A DNA stretch of 64,000 nucleotides from positions 248,001 through 312,000 of the forward strand of contig UGGS01000002.1 in assembly GCA_900450595.1 (NCBI GenBank), in the 5' to 3' direction. Positions 35,273 to 43,197 of the stretch are shown in pieces. This DNA comes from [Flavobacterium] thermophilum (GTDB taxonomy: Bacteria > Bacillota > Bacilli > Bacillales > Anoxybacillaceae). The position numbers and the translations under genes were made by a program. Position 1 is the first letter of the stretch; each line of letters opens with the position of its first letter. The notes beneath the pieces are model-generated. The model did not search any database. It was given only the letters and a program-made list of their open reading frames with translations, and was not told where the DNA came from.

Positions 35273-35770
35273 TTGTCAACCAAAGTACTAATCGATACAA
35301 ATATATACGCAGCACATGAAATGGGTTACCCTGATGCAGTAGAGTTCATTGAACAGCTGATTGAAGATGAGGTAGAGATTATTATGACTACCTTCATTGA
35401 GATGGAGATCATGTCTCATTTCGAAATCGAAACAGATCCTGATATAAGAGAAAATAGAAAAGGATATATTCAAATGGCTGATCAAATCTATGAAGTCACT
35501 AGAGAAGATATGGAGCTAGCAGCTGACATAAGAAGAAAAGCGAGAGCGGACAGTACACGCAAAAAGAGTATTAAAGCACCAGATGCTCTTGTTGCAGCTG
35601 CAGCTCTTCTACATAATGCCATATTAGTTAGTAATAACGATAAAGACTTTCATTGGATTCGAGATAACTATACTTATAAAGATCGAAAGTTAGATTATGT
35701 GAATCCGATAATAGATAAGAAAGCTTACGGCGAGTTTGTCAAAACCTATATCGAAAGCAGAGGGTTTTAG
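35273..35770 (+). CDS. PIN-domain protein, probable VapC-like ribonuclease toxin
   Basis: 165 residues with the PIN fold: first acidic residue in KVLIDTNIYAAHE, Glu in TTFIEMEIMSHFEIE, Asp in KAPDALVAAAALLHNAILVS and Asp in NNDKDFHWI. These four acidic positions form the Mg-dependent RNase site, so the nuclease appears intact. It is a little longer than typical VapC (about 130-145). It starts with TTG after GGGAGG, three bases behind the small basic gene. A C-terminal extension (DYVNPIIDKKAYGEFVKTYIESRGF) is unusual. AT-rich and in an island of mobile-element debris, so probably acquired. RNA target unknown. Confidence 0.8.
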   Translation: MSTKVLIDTNIYAAHEMGYPDAVEFIEQLIEDEVEIIMTTFIEMEIMSHFEIETDPDIRENRKGYIQMADQIYEVTREDMELAADIRRKARADSTRKKSIKAPDALVAAAALLHNAILVSNNDKDFHWIRDNYTYKDRKLDYVNPIIDKKAYGEFVKTYIESRGF

Positions 35771-36010
35771 AAATTTTATTTGAACATATTATCCCTTATG
35801 GCAACCCGATTAACGACATTCGTGACCCCATCACCAAAATATTTCCAAAATACGTCTTCCGCAACAAGATATTTTCCAATCCGATTACCGCAAAATAAAA
35901 TTAATCCATTCAACGGAACTAAGACTGCGATCGACAAGTGGGCGCCTATATTTTCTTGCTCAATGCTGAACAGGGCTTTAATGGAGTCTAACCGATCGGT
36001 CCTTGCCTAG
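35771..36010 (+). other. Unassigned coding-like debris
   Basis: After the PIN gene, a frame without a start reads LFEHIIPYGNPINDIRDPI then KIFPKYVFRNKIFSN and stops at about 35898. It looks like coding sequence but I do not recognise it. The following 100 bases show no clear gene. Probably the end of a lost gene. Confidence 0.3.
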
Positions 36011-36256
36011 GGGGAAACGGCAGTCAAGTTGGTTGTGGGGTGCTCTTCCTACCGCAAAGCCGCCCGTTCGTTGGAGTCGATCGTGAGAGATGCGGTCCTC
36101 AGCCATGAGGTGATTCGTCAGCTGGTGTTGGAGGCCCCTGTCTCGCTCCTCCCCTCTGTTTCCCAACGATATGGTCGGGTGCTGTTGGTGGAAGCGGATG
36201 GACTCTGTTTCCCGCTAAGAGAAAGGGAAGCGGCTTCGGGCGTTTATCTTAATTAG
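36011..36256 (+). pseudogene. ISLre2-family (UPF0236) transposase fragment
   Basis: An open stretch of about 75 codons reads VVGCSSYRKAARSLESIVRD, then SHEVIRQLVLEAPVSLLPSV and VLLVEADGLCFPLRERE. SYRKAA, SHE(A/V)IRQ and VEADG(L) are typical of the central region of ISLre2/UPF0236 transposases. Both ends are missing: upstream is unrelated or frame-shifted sequence, and the frame stops where the next element's right-end hairpin starts. A relic cut by a later insertion. Confidence 0.55.
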
Positions 36257-36314
36257 GCGAGAAGACTCCCACTTCAACGAAGCGAAGCGGAGTAAGTGGG
36301 AGAAGAATCGCCTT
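36257..36314 (+). repeat. Orphan IS605-type right-end hairpin
   Basis: CTCCCACTT (36266-36274) pairs with AAGTGGGAG (36294-36302), with GGCGA and TCGCC further out. It matches the right-end hairpin pattern of the two TnpB elements here but has no tnpB in front of it. It lies directly before the left end of the second TnpB element. Confidence 0.6.
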
Positions 36315-36315
36315 A

Positions 36316-37702
36316 ACTATATTTTGCTGAAAATAGGATAGATTCAGTAAAATATAGTATAATATAGTTAGATGGGAGGTGAAAAAATGTATTTTTGTAT
36401 CAAACAACAGCTAAATGGTTTGACCAAAGAAGAATACTTGACTCTTCGAGAACTGTGCCATATTGCCAAGAACATGTACAACGTCGGATTGTACAATGTC
36501 AGACAATACTATTTTGAACACAAGGAATTTCTTAATTATGAGAAAAACGATCATCTTGCCAAAACTAACGAAAACTATAAGCTGTTAAACAGCAACATGG
36601 CACAGCAAATTTTAAAAAAGGTCAATGAAGCCTTTAAATCTTTCTTTGGTTTGATCAGTCTTGCCAAACAAGGAAAATATGACCACAAGGCTATCAGTAT
36701 TCCAAAATATCTTAAAAAAGATGGCTTTCATTCACTGATCATTGGCCAGATTCGTATAGACGGCAACAAATTCACGATACCGTATTCTCGCCTATTTAAA
36801 AAGACTCACAAGCCTATCACGATAACGATTCCGCCTGTGTTACTGGACAAAAAGATTAAGCAGATTGAAATCATTCCTAAGCATCATGCCAGGTTCTTTG
36901 AGATTCAGTACAAATATGAAATGCCTGAAGATCAAAGAGAATTAAACGACCAAAAAGCACTGGCAATTGATTTAGGATTAAACAATCTTGCCACTTGTGT
37001 CACATCAGACGGCAGATCATTTATCATTGATGGGCGGAGATTAAAAAGTATAAATCAATGGTTTAACAAAGAAAATGCCAGACTTCAAAGCATAAAAGAT
37101 AAGCAAAAAATCAAAGGCACCACTCGTAAACAGGCTTTGCTTGCTATGAATCGCAATAATAAAGTGAATGATTATATCAACAAGACTTGCCGTTACATCA
37201 TTAACTACTGTATTGAAAATCAAATTGGCAAACTTGTCATTGGCTATGCGGAAACATGGCAACGCAATATGAATCTAGGAAAAAAGACAAATCAAAACTT
37301 TGTCAATATTCCTCTCGGTAACATAAAAGAAAAACTAGAATATCTTTGTGAATTTTACGGCATTGAATTCTTGAAACAGGAAGAATCCTATACGTCTCAA
37401 GCCAGCTTTTTTGACGGCGATGAGATTCCTGAATATAATGCCGACAATCCAAAAGAATATAAGTTCAGCGGCAAACGTATTAAGCGCGGCTTGTATCGAA
37501 CAAAGTCTGGCAAACTAATTAATGCTGATGTCAATGGCGCATTAAACATCTTAAAGAAAAGTAAAGCTGTAGACCTGAGTGTCTTATGCTCTAGCGGCGA
37601 AGTGGACACGCCTCAAAGAATAAGGATTGCTTGAAGCAGTCAAACTTCTTTGGAAGCCCCCACTTCAAATTTTCGCTAGAAAATTAAGTGGGGGTAGTTC
37701 AC
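36316..37702 (+). mobile_element. Second TnpB-only IS605-family element
   Basis: A left hairpin (ACTATATTTTGCTGAA 36316-36331 with TTCAGTAAAATATAGT 36343-36358, one G-T pair) precedes tnpB, and a right hairpin (CCCCCACTT 37657-37665 / AAGTGGGGG 37686-37694, with an inner AATTTTC/GAAAATT stem) follows it. The right end is set eight bases after the stem, after TTCAC, by analogy to the first element. The exact left end is uncertain by about ten bases. No tnpA. Confidence 0.7.
36387..37634 (+). CDS. tnpB: TnpB of a zinc-ribbon-less subgroup
   Basis: 415-residue TnpB. RuvC acidic residues are Asp195 in LAIDLGLNNLAT, Glu289 in IGYAETW and Asp381 in INADVNGALNIL, so the nuclease site looks complete. 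Between the last two, where most TnpB have a four-Cys zinc ribbon, this one reads ESYTSQASFFDGDEIPEYN... without any Cys, a feature of a distinct subgroup (SGKRIKRGLY is typical). The N-terminus (CIKQQLNGLTKEEYLTLREL) also differs from the first TnpB, so the two are distant. ATG at 36387 follows GGGAGGTG. Strongly AT-rich compared with the chromosome. Confidence 0.88.
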   Translation: MYFCIKQQLNGLTKEEYLTLRELCHIAKNMYNVGLYNVRQYYFEHKEFLNYEKNDHLAKTNENYKLLNSNMAQQILKKVNEAFKSFFGLISLAKQGKYDHKAISIPKYLKKDGFHSLIIGQIRIDGNKFTIPYSRLFKKTHKPITITIPPVLLDKKIKQIEIIPKHHARFFEIQYKYEMPEDQRELNDQKALAIDLGLNNLATCVTSDGRSFIIDGRRLKSINQWFNKENARLQSIKDKQKIKGTTRKQALLAMNRNNKVNDYINKTCRYIINYCIENQIGKLVIGYAETWQRNMNLGKKTNQNFVNIPLGNIKEKLEYLCEFYGIEFLKQEESYTSQASFFDGDEIPEYNADNPKEYKFSGKRIKRGLYRTKSGKLINADVNGALNILKKSKAVDLSVLCSSGEVDTPQRIRIA

Positions 37703-37718
37703 ACCGCCACGCTCATGA
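37535..37718 (+). ncRNA. Predicted omega RNA of the second TnpB element
   Basis: The 3' end of tnpB plus the right-end hairpin (37657-37694) should form the guide RNA scaffold. The 16 bases from 37703 (starting ACCGCCACGC) would be the guide. The 5' limit is arbitrary. Confidence 0.45.
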
Positions 37719-37827
37719 TTGTATCACATCTTGTCCTTAAAGTTCGGCCACGCTGCAATATTTTTTTGCGCTATACATTCCCATTATTTTGTCGTTGCAG
37801 GATATCTCCCATCACCAATAGAATGGT

Positions 37828-37921
37828 ATTTGTCGAAGGGCATGCGGCGGTGCCGGAAAAGGCGGAAGAAATCAAAGCGAACGCCATCGCCCGGGCGAAA
37901 GACTTGGCGCACACATTTTAA
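37828..37921 (+). pseudogene. C-terminal scrap of an azoreductase-like gene
   Basis: The 31 codons [20 protein letters not shown] plus RAKDLAHTF resemble the end of FMN-dependent NADH-azoreductases, where an EGH...KAEEI...A segment closes the protein. GC-rich codon use matches the chromosome, unlike the mobile DNA before it. The rest of the gene is gone; the second TnpB element lies about 125 bases upstream. An ATG at 37828 has no ribosome site. Confidence 0.5.
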
Positions 37922-38094
37922 CGGGAGGCCGAGTATTGCGCGGGAAATGGCTGCAAACTTGGCTTGGGAGCCTATTCATTCGGAGAGGTTCCTTTTTTGT
38001 TGGACAACCAAACGGCCGTGACGTGCATATACGCTGGCGGGGAGCCGTATGGTATAATAAACCATATAGAACGAAGAGTGGAGGTTCCCCATTT

Positions 38095-40005
38095 GTGAAT
38101 GAATACGAACGATATCGCCTGGTGCGTCTGCACAGCGCGATGGCCGTGCTGGCGGCCGGAATGTTTGGCTTGCTTCTGTTTGCGGCCGGCCGGTTGCCTG
38201 TTTCGCCCGGATTCTATCATTCTATTCATCTTGCCTTAGGGCTCGCCGTGATGGTCGTTTGCTGGCTTGTCGCCGTGCAAGGATGGTCTGTGTTTCCGCA
38301 TACGTTGTCAATGGAGCGGCTGATGATGGGGGCGCTGTTTTTCTCCTCAGGCTTGTTGTTTTCGCTGCATGTTGTCTTGTCTTTTGCATCTGATGGTGTG
38401 GAAGCGTCCCCTTTTTCGCTCTCGGCCCGATTGACGCTTGCCTGGGGGCTTCTTTTTCTGTTTTCGCGCCGCGATGAGGTGATGGAGCGGAGGAGCGGGC
38501 AACGGTGGCAAGCGTTTTTCGCCGCTTTTGCTTATGCGGCGGTCGTTGGGCTATTCATCCATTGGGTAGCGCCGCTTTGGCCGGGAGACGGGACAAGCCG
38601 CTGGCCGCTCTGGTGGAAGGCCGGCGAAGGGATTGCCGGTTTGCTCGATGCGGGCGCCGCTTTGCTTGTATGGCGTCGTTGGCGGCAAGGGAGTTCCCGA
38701 TCCTTCCTGTACTGGCTGCTGGCGTTATGGTGGTTTGCCCTCGGCCAATGGCTGCTTATGCTTGGCGGCGGCCATGCGCTATGGGGGCAGCTGTATGAAA
38801 TGGCCGGATTTTTGTATGTCGTGCGTGCAATGTACGTCGAGACGGTCGAAAAACCGTACGTGGAGCTGAAACAGCACAAACAGCAGCTGGAAATGATGGC
38901 GAACGCCCTTGGCGAGGGATTGATGATGTTAAACCGCGACGGCCGGATCGTATGGATGAACCCGGAAGCGGGCCGTTTGCTTGGCCTTGATCCGGAGGAA
39001 GCGAAAGGGAAGCCACTGTTTTCGTTTGTCTCGCTCGCCGGGCCGGATGGGTCCGCGTGGGACTGGAAGCGGCTGCGCCGTGTTGTCAAACAGCTGAAAA
39101 GCGGCGAGGTGATTCGCGTCGAGGAGGAGCCGTTTCGCCGCCATGACGGCGTGTGCCTGCCGGTCGGCTACACGCTGGCGCCGGTGATGGAAAACGGTGC
39201 GCTGACAGGGCTTGTCGCCGTTTTGCGCGACATGACGGAGAAAAAAGAGAAAGAGCGGCTTGAGCGCGAGAGGGAACAGCTCGACTTTGAACTGTCGCTT
39301 GCCGCGAATATGCAACGGGCGCTTTTGCAGACATCGTCGAAGGCGGATTTGCCTTCGTACGTCGACATCAGCGTCCTCAGCGTCCCTGCCCGAGTGTTGA
39401 GCGGCGATTTTTATCACTTTGCTGTCCATCAAACATCGGTCTCAGCTTGCATTGCCGATGTATCGGGAAAAGGGATTCCAGCGGCAATGCTCATGACGCT
39501 GATGAAATTTATTCTGGACCGGACCGTTCATTACGGAACGCAGCCGCACGTGTATCTTGACCTGCTGAACCGATTCGCCTACGACTACACCGAGCCGTCG
39601 ATGTTTGTCACGATGTTTGTCGGCAATTACAACGAAAAGACGCATACGTTCTCGTACGCGTGCGCTGGGCACGAACCGGCGCTTTGGTACCGGGCGAAAA
39701 CGAAACAATGCGTCCCGCTGCACGCCAAAGGATGCGCGCTCGGGTTGTTTCCGCAATTTTCGTTTGAGACGAAGTCGGTAGTGCTCGAGCCGGGTGATTT
39801 TGTGTTGCTGTACACCGATGGGGTGACCGAAAAACGCGGCGAAGAGGCGGACGATGATTTTTCCGTCCTCGCCTCGATGGTTGCCCGCGTCAATTTGGAC
39901 CAGCCGGCAGCGCAAATCGTCCGCGATTTGTACGAGCATATCAAGGCGTACCACCAATACGAACAAAAAGACGACCAGACGTTGTTGTTGCTCCGCCGCC
40001 GCTGA
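38095..40005 (+). CDS. Membrane-anchored PAS/SpoIIE-type serine phosphatase, probable sigma-B activator
   Basis: 636 residues. Residues ~1-245 hold about seven hydrophobic segments; ~260-385 form a PAS domain (MMANALGEGLMMLNRDGRIVWMNPEAGRLLGL); a coiled linker (EKKEKERLEREREQLDFELSLAANMQRALLQ) leads to a PP2C/SpoIIE domain with VLSGDFYHFAV, IADVSGKGIPAAMLMTLMK, YACAGHEP and LLYTDGVTEKR, the metal-binding Asp and Gly residues being present. The layout recalls RsbP/RsbU, which dephosphorylate RsbV. It faces the rsbV-rsbW-sigB genes, so the same job is inferred. GTG at 38095 follows GTGGAGG. The membrane part suggests an envelope or energy signal. Confidence 0.8.
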   Translation: MNEYERYRLVRLHSAMAVLAAGMFGLLLFAAGRLPVSPGFYHSIHLALGLAVMVVCWLVAVQGWSVFPHTLSMERLMMGALFFSSGLLFSLHVVLSFASDGVEASPFSLSARLTLAWGLLFLFSRRDEVMERRSGQRWQAFFAAFAYAAVVGLFIHWVAPLWPGDGTSRWPLWWKAGEGIAGLLDAGAALLVWRRWRQGSSRSFLYWLLALWWFALGQWLLMLGGGHALWGQLYEMAGFLYVVRAMYVETVEKPYVELKQHKQQLEMMANALGEGLMMLNRDGRIVWMNPEAGRLLGLDPEEAKGKPLFSFVSLAGPDGSAWDWKRLRRVVKQLKSGEVIRVEEEPFRRHDGVCLPVGYTLAPVMENGALTGLVAVLRDMTEKKEKERLEREREQLDFELSLAANMQRALLQTSSKADLPSYVDISVLSVPARVLSGDFYHFAVHQTSVSACIADVSGKGIPAAMLMTLMKFILDRTVHYGTQPHVYLDLLNRFAYDYTEPSMFVTMFVGNYNEKTHTFSYACAGHEPALWYRAKTKQCVPLHAKGCALGLFPQFSFETKSVVLEPGDFVLLYTDGVTEKRGEEADDDFSVLASMVARVNLDQPAAQIVRDLYEHIKAYHQYEQKDDQTLLLLRRR

Positions 40006-40038
40006 TGCCGCCCTAGCCGGCCGGCGGCGGCGTTTTTG
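40006..40038. terminator. GC-rich hairpin between the phosphatase and sigB genes
   Basis: GCCGCC and GGCGGC arms around CTAGCCGGCC, then TTTTT on the plus strand, immediately after the phosphatase stop. Confidence 0.65.
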
Positions 40039-40042
40039 GCTG

Positions 40043-40816
40043 TTACGACGGGTAGGCAGCGGCCAGCTGCCGTTTCAGCTTTTCGATCGCCCGCTTTTGA
40101 ATGCGGCTGATCGTCATTTGCGAGACGCCAAGCCGTTCAGCGAGCGACCGTTGCGTCTCGCCGCGGCGGAAGACGGCGTCGATGACGATTTGTTCTTGCT
40201 CGCTCAGTTTGCCGATCGCCTGCTCTAAATCCATTCGCTCGATCAGCGACTCGATTTCGTTCGCTTCATCCGCGACGAATTCACCGATCGTCGTCGCATC
40301 CTTTTCCCCGTCTTGCACCGGGGCGTCGAGCGAAATCGCCTGGTAATGGTCGCGGCCGGCTAAAATCTCGATCGTCTCTTCCACCGATAAGCCTAAATGG
40401 GCGGCAATTTCATCTATGTTCGGCGACCGCTCGAGCTTGACGGTCAGTTCGTCGATGGCTTGCTGCACTTTGCTTCCTTTCTCTTTCACCCGGCGCGGCA
40501 CTTGGATATACCACGCTTTGTCGCGCAAATAGTTTTTCATATAGCCGATCAAGCTTTTCATCGCATACGATTCAAAGTTTGTTCCTTGGTTCGGGTCGTA
40601 ATGGTCAAGAAGGCGCAAAAACGACAGCCGGCCGACTTGAAACAAGTCTTCGTAAAAATCAGGGCGGCTGCGCGCCATTTTTTTCGCTGCGGCCGCAATG
40701 AGCGGCTCAAAACGCACGAGCAACGCTGTCGCCGCTTCTTCCGTCTTCGTTTGTTGATAGGCGGAAATAAGGGCGTCAAGCTTGCTCTTGGACAGAGGAG
40801 GGGGATATACAGTCAT
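40043..40816 (-). CDS. sigB: RNA polymerase sigma factor SigB
   Basis: 257-residue sigma-70 family factor of the SigB/SigF/SigG class. Region 2: RFEPLIAAAAKKMARSRPDFYEDLFQVGRLSFLRLLDHYDPNQGTNFESYAMKSLIGYMKNYLRD. Region 3: VQQAIDELTVKLERSPNIDEIAAHLGLSVEETIEIL. Region 4: LSEQEQIVIDAVFRRGETQRSLAERLGVSQMTISRIQKRAIEKL. It directs the general stress response. The ATG at 40816 is better spaced from AAGGAG than the one at 40822. It overlaps rsbW by about 40 bases. Controlled by RsbW and by a sigma-B-type promoter upstream of rsbV. Confidence 0.93.
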   Translation of the reverse strand: MTVYPPPLSKSKLDALISAYQQTKTEEAATALLVRFEPLIAAAAKKMARSRPDFYEDLFQVGRLSFLRLLDHYDPNQGTNFESYAMKSLIGYMKNYLRDKAWYIQVPRRVKEKGSKVQQAIDELTVKLERSPNIDEIAAHLGLSVEETIEILAGRDHYQAISLDAPVQDGEKDATTIGEFVADEANEIESLIERMDLEQAIGKLSEQEQIVIDAVFRRGETQRSLAERLGVSQMTISRIQKRAIEKLKRQLAAAYPS

Positions 40817-41264
40817 GGGCATGCTCTCCTTCGCCGTGAAGGCGGAATTTTGTCAAGCGGACTTCCGTTCCGCCTTTGGTCGTAACGCGGACGTCATCCA
40901 TGAGCGCTTCCATTAAAAAGAGGCCGAGGCCGCCGACTTTCACATCTTGGAGTGGCTTGCCGGACAGCGACGCCGCCTGTTTGATCGCCCGTTTGTAGTC
41001 AAACCCTTTTCCCTCATCTTTAATGACGATGGAAAGCGCATCGGCGCTCATCTCAAAACGGAGGTGAATATCGCCGCTTCTTCCGTTGTAGGCGTGAAGC
41101 ACGACGTTGTTGCACGCTTCGGAGACGGCGACTTTCATATCTTCGATTTCTTCATAGGAAAATCCCATTTTGGCAGCCAGCCCGTATAACGTCAAACGCA
41201 CGATGTCAAGAAACTGTGCATCGGCTGGAATCGACAGCTGTACGATCGTTTCGTGCTCTTTCAT
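40776..41264 (-). CDS. rsbW: Anti-sigma-B factor / serine kinase RsbW
   Basis: 162-residue GHKL kinase. The N box is VAVSEACNNVVLHAYNG, and the G1 box is IVIKDEGKGFDYK with VGGLGLFLMEALMDDV after it. It binds SigB to keep it inactive, and phosphorylates RsbV. The ATG overlaps the rsbV stop (ATGA). The C-terminal codons overlap the start of sigB, so the three genes are translationally linked. Confidence 0.93.
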   Translation of the reverse strand: MKEHETIVQLSIPADAQFLDIVRLTLYGLAAKMGFSYEEIEDMKVAVSEACNNVVLHAYNGRSGDIHLRFEMSADALSIVIKDEGKGFDYKRAIKQAASLSGKPLQDVKVGGLGLFLMEALMDDVRVTTKGGTEVRLTKFRLHGEGEHAHDCISPSSVQEQA

Positions 41265-41620
41265 GATTGGCCTCCGATCCTTTCTGACGCATCGTTCATT
41301 TCGGAAAAAAAGTAGGATACTCCAGTTAAATCGAACAGACGCCGCACTTTCGGCGGCACGTTTTCAATGGCAAACGGCGCCCCGAGTTGATGCCGCGTTT
41401 TTAACAGCGCTACAAACATGCCGATCCCGGTGCTGTCAATATACGTTAAATCTTCGAGACGAAGAACGAGCGGTTTGGACGCATCGCCGGCGAGCGGTTC
41501 GACGGTGCGTTGAAATTGCTCGGCTGCCGCCAGGTCCAGTTCGCCTTTTATGTATACAACGTGCCGATCCGGCTGTTCGTCATGAACAAGACGAAATCGT
41601 TTCTGATCCATTTCTTTCAC
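41261..41620 (-). CDS. rsbV: Anti-anti-sigma factor RsbV
   Basis: 119-residue STAS protein. The phosphorylated Ser lies in the motif LTYIDSTGIGMFVALL; the N-terminal strand VVYIKGELDLAAAEQFQRTV is typical. Unphosphorylated RsbV captures RsbW and frees SigB. First gene of rsbV-rsbW-sigB, behind a sigma-B-like promoter. No rsbR, rsbS, rsbT or rsbX stressosome genes are adjacent, which fits a shorter pathway relying on the facing PP2C phosphatase. Confidence 0.93.
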   Translation of the reverse strand: MKEMDQKRFRLVHDEQPDRHVVYIKGELDLAAAEQFQRTVEPLAGDASKPLVLRLEDLTYIDSTGIGMFVALLKTRHQLGAPFAIENVPPKVRRLFDLTGVSYFFSEMNDASERIGGQS

Positions 41621-41702
41621 CCCACTGTGCGTTTGATGGATATCCCGTGTTGCGTTGGCGCCGACGGCTTAGCTTGTCCGGCCTTTGGCGTTTACGCTTT
41701 CT

Positions 41703-41729
41703 ATACCCATATTTTATACTTGTTGAAAC
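41703..41729 (-). promoter_or_regulatory. Sigma-B-type promoter of rsbVW-sigB
   Basis: On the minus strand GTTTCA (41724-41729) and GGGTAT (41703-41708) are separated by 15 bases, close to the sigma-B consensus GTTTAA-N12-15-GGGTAT. It lies about 85 bases before rsbV and implies autoregulation. Confidence 0.7.
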
Positions 41730-41754
41730 AGGGAATGTCGAATGAAAAGGGGAC

Positions 41755-41916
41755 ATGATGATGGAAAGAAGGAAACAATGGGCGAAGAGAATAAAAAAGG
41801 AGATTTTTGTCCTCTATTCCGCCTGCCGCGACCGGCGTGTTCCGGTTTGGCTGCGGCAGGGGATTGGCGCATTTCCTGTTGGGGAAACAGGTTTCGCTAT
41901 GGTTGCCTCAATCTGA
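41755..41916 (+). pseudogene. DUF1232 (YkvA-like) N-terminal remnant
   Basis: After AAAAGGGG an ATG opens a 53-codon frame reading [20 protein letters not shown] and [17 protein letters not shown]. This matches the start of DUF1232 proteins, which go on with a SPIDLIPDFIPVLGYLDD membrane hairpin. Here the frame departs after GAFPV and stops; the hairpin motif is not found in any frame downstream, where ung begins. A truncated relic rather than a frameshifted full gene. Confidence 0.5.
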
Positions 41917-41998
41917 ACATTCACTTCGCTTTGACGCTGGTGTCTTTTGGGCTACAATGATAAAAGGGAAAAAGCCGATGGCAAAGGAGTTGCTCGCA

Positions 41999-42688
41999 AT
42001 GCCGATTCTCAAAAACGACTGGGCTCCGCTGCTTGAAGAGGAGTTTCAAAAGCCGTACTACTTAAAGCTGCGCGAGTTTTTAAAAGAGGAGTACCGGACG
42101 CGGACGATCTATCCCGATATGCACGATATTTTCAACGCCCTTCATTATACACCGTATGCAAACGTCAAAGTCGTGCTGCTCGGGCAAGATCCGTACCACG
42201 GCCCGGGACAGGCGCACGGGCTTAGTTTTTCCGTCAAGCCGGGCGTGCCGGTGCCGCCGTCCTTAGCGAACATTTTTAAAGAGCTGCATGACGACCTCGG
42301 CTGCTATATACCAGATAACGGCTATCTCGTCAAATGGGCCGAGCAAGGGGTGCTGTTGTTAAACACCGTGCTGACCGTCCGCCGCGGCCAGGCGAACTCC
42401 CATCGCGGCAAAGGGTGGGAATATTTCACCGACCGCGTCATTGAGCTCGTCAACGAAAAAGACGATCCGGTCGTCTTTTTGCTTTGGGGCCGGAACGCGC
42501 AAGAGAAAAAAGAACGGATTACGAATCCGCGCCATCTGATTATTGAAGCGCCGCACCCGAGCCCGTTTTCCGCCGCGCGCGGCTTTTTCGGCCATCGCCC
42601 GTTTTCGCGGACGAACGCGTTTTTAACCAAGCACGGACGCGAACCGATCGATTGGCAAATCGAGAACATCGGCGCCCGAGCTGAATGA
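41999..42688 (+). CDS. ung: Uracil-DNA glycosylase, family 1
   Basis: 229-residue repair enzyme removing uracil from DNA. The catalytic water-activating Asp is in [22 protein letters not shown], the uracil-pocket motif is [17 protein letters not shown], and the DNA-intercalation loop is [24 protein letters not shown]. Length fits B. subtilis Ung (225). The ATG at 41999 follows AAGGAG by nine bases; longer in-frame starts run through the DUF1232 remnant and are rejected. Followed by ywdI in the same order as B. subtilis. Confidence 0.95.
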   Translation: MPILKNDWAPLLEEEFQKPYYLKLREFLKEEYRTRTIYPDMHDIFNALHYTPYANVKVVLLGQDPYHGPGQAHGLSFSVKPGVPVPPSLANIFKELHDDLGCYIPDNGYLVKWAEQGVLLLNTVLTVRRGQANSHRGKGWEYFTDRVIELVNEKDDPVVFLLWGRNAQEKKERITNPRHLIIEAPHPSPFSAARGFFGHRPFSRTNAFLTKHGREPIDWQIENIGARAE

Positions 42689-42706
42689 AGAAAGGGGGAA
42701 GACATC

Positions 42707-43006
42707 ATGACGATCTCTTTGGCGGCGGTTGTCGCCAAAATGGAAGACGAATTGCGCAAGGCAAAGGCGGCCCATGACCCGCAGCGGATGCGTGAACATG
42801 TCGCTGCCATTCGCGTTTTATGCGATTTGATGCTGGAAACGACAGGCCAGCCGCAACCGTCCGTTCCGTCTGTCTCGACAGAGTCGCTTGCCGTCGGCGG
42901 GCCGATTTCGGTTGCTGGCGGGCTTTCGCTTGGGGGTGTTTCTGTCGGAGGACGCTCCCCTGACATTGACGATGAGGCGAACGGGGAGTCGTTGTTGGAT
43001 TTTTGA
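42707..43006 (+). CDS. ywdI: YwdI family protein (DUF5327)
   Basis: 99 residues: an N-terminal helical part (SLAAVVAKMEDELRKAKAAH, ..REHVAAIRVLCDLMLE) and a glycine/serine-rich tail ending in GESLLDF. Matches YwdI, which sits between ung and ywdK in B. subtilis. Function unknown. AAAGGGGGAAGAC precedes the ATG, 18 bases after the ung stop, so the two are probably cotranscribed. Confidence 0.78.
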   Translation: MTISLAAVVAKMEDELRKAKAAHDPQRMREHVAAIRVLCDLMLETTGQPQPSVPSVSTESLAVGGPISVAGGLSLGGVSVGGRSPDIDDEANGESLLDF

Positions 43007-43197
43007 GGGGGCAACGAAACACCGTGGAAAACGGTCTTCTCCACGGGGAATGTTGATCAACAGAACTCCGTTGAATCGCTTGCCTTTGTTTGCGCCAAAA
43101 AACAAGAAGCGGTTCACCGGCTTGGATGCGGGTCTTGCCGGTGGCGCTCCCGATTGACCGGTTCTGTCGAGTGAAGTGGCTGACATTCATTAGTAAT

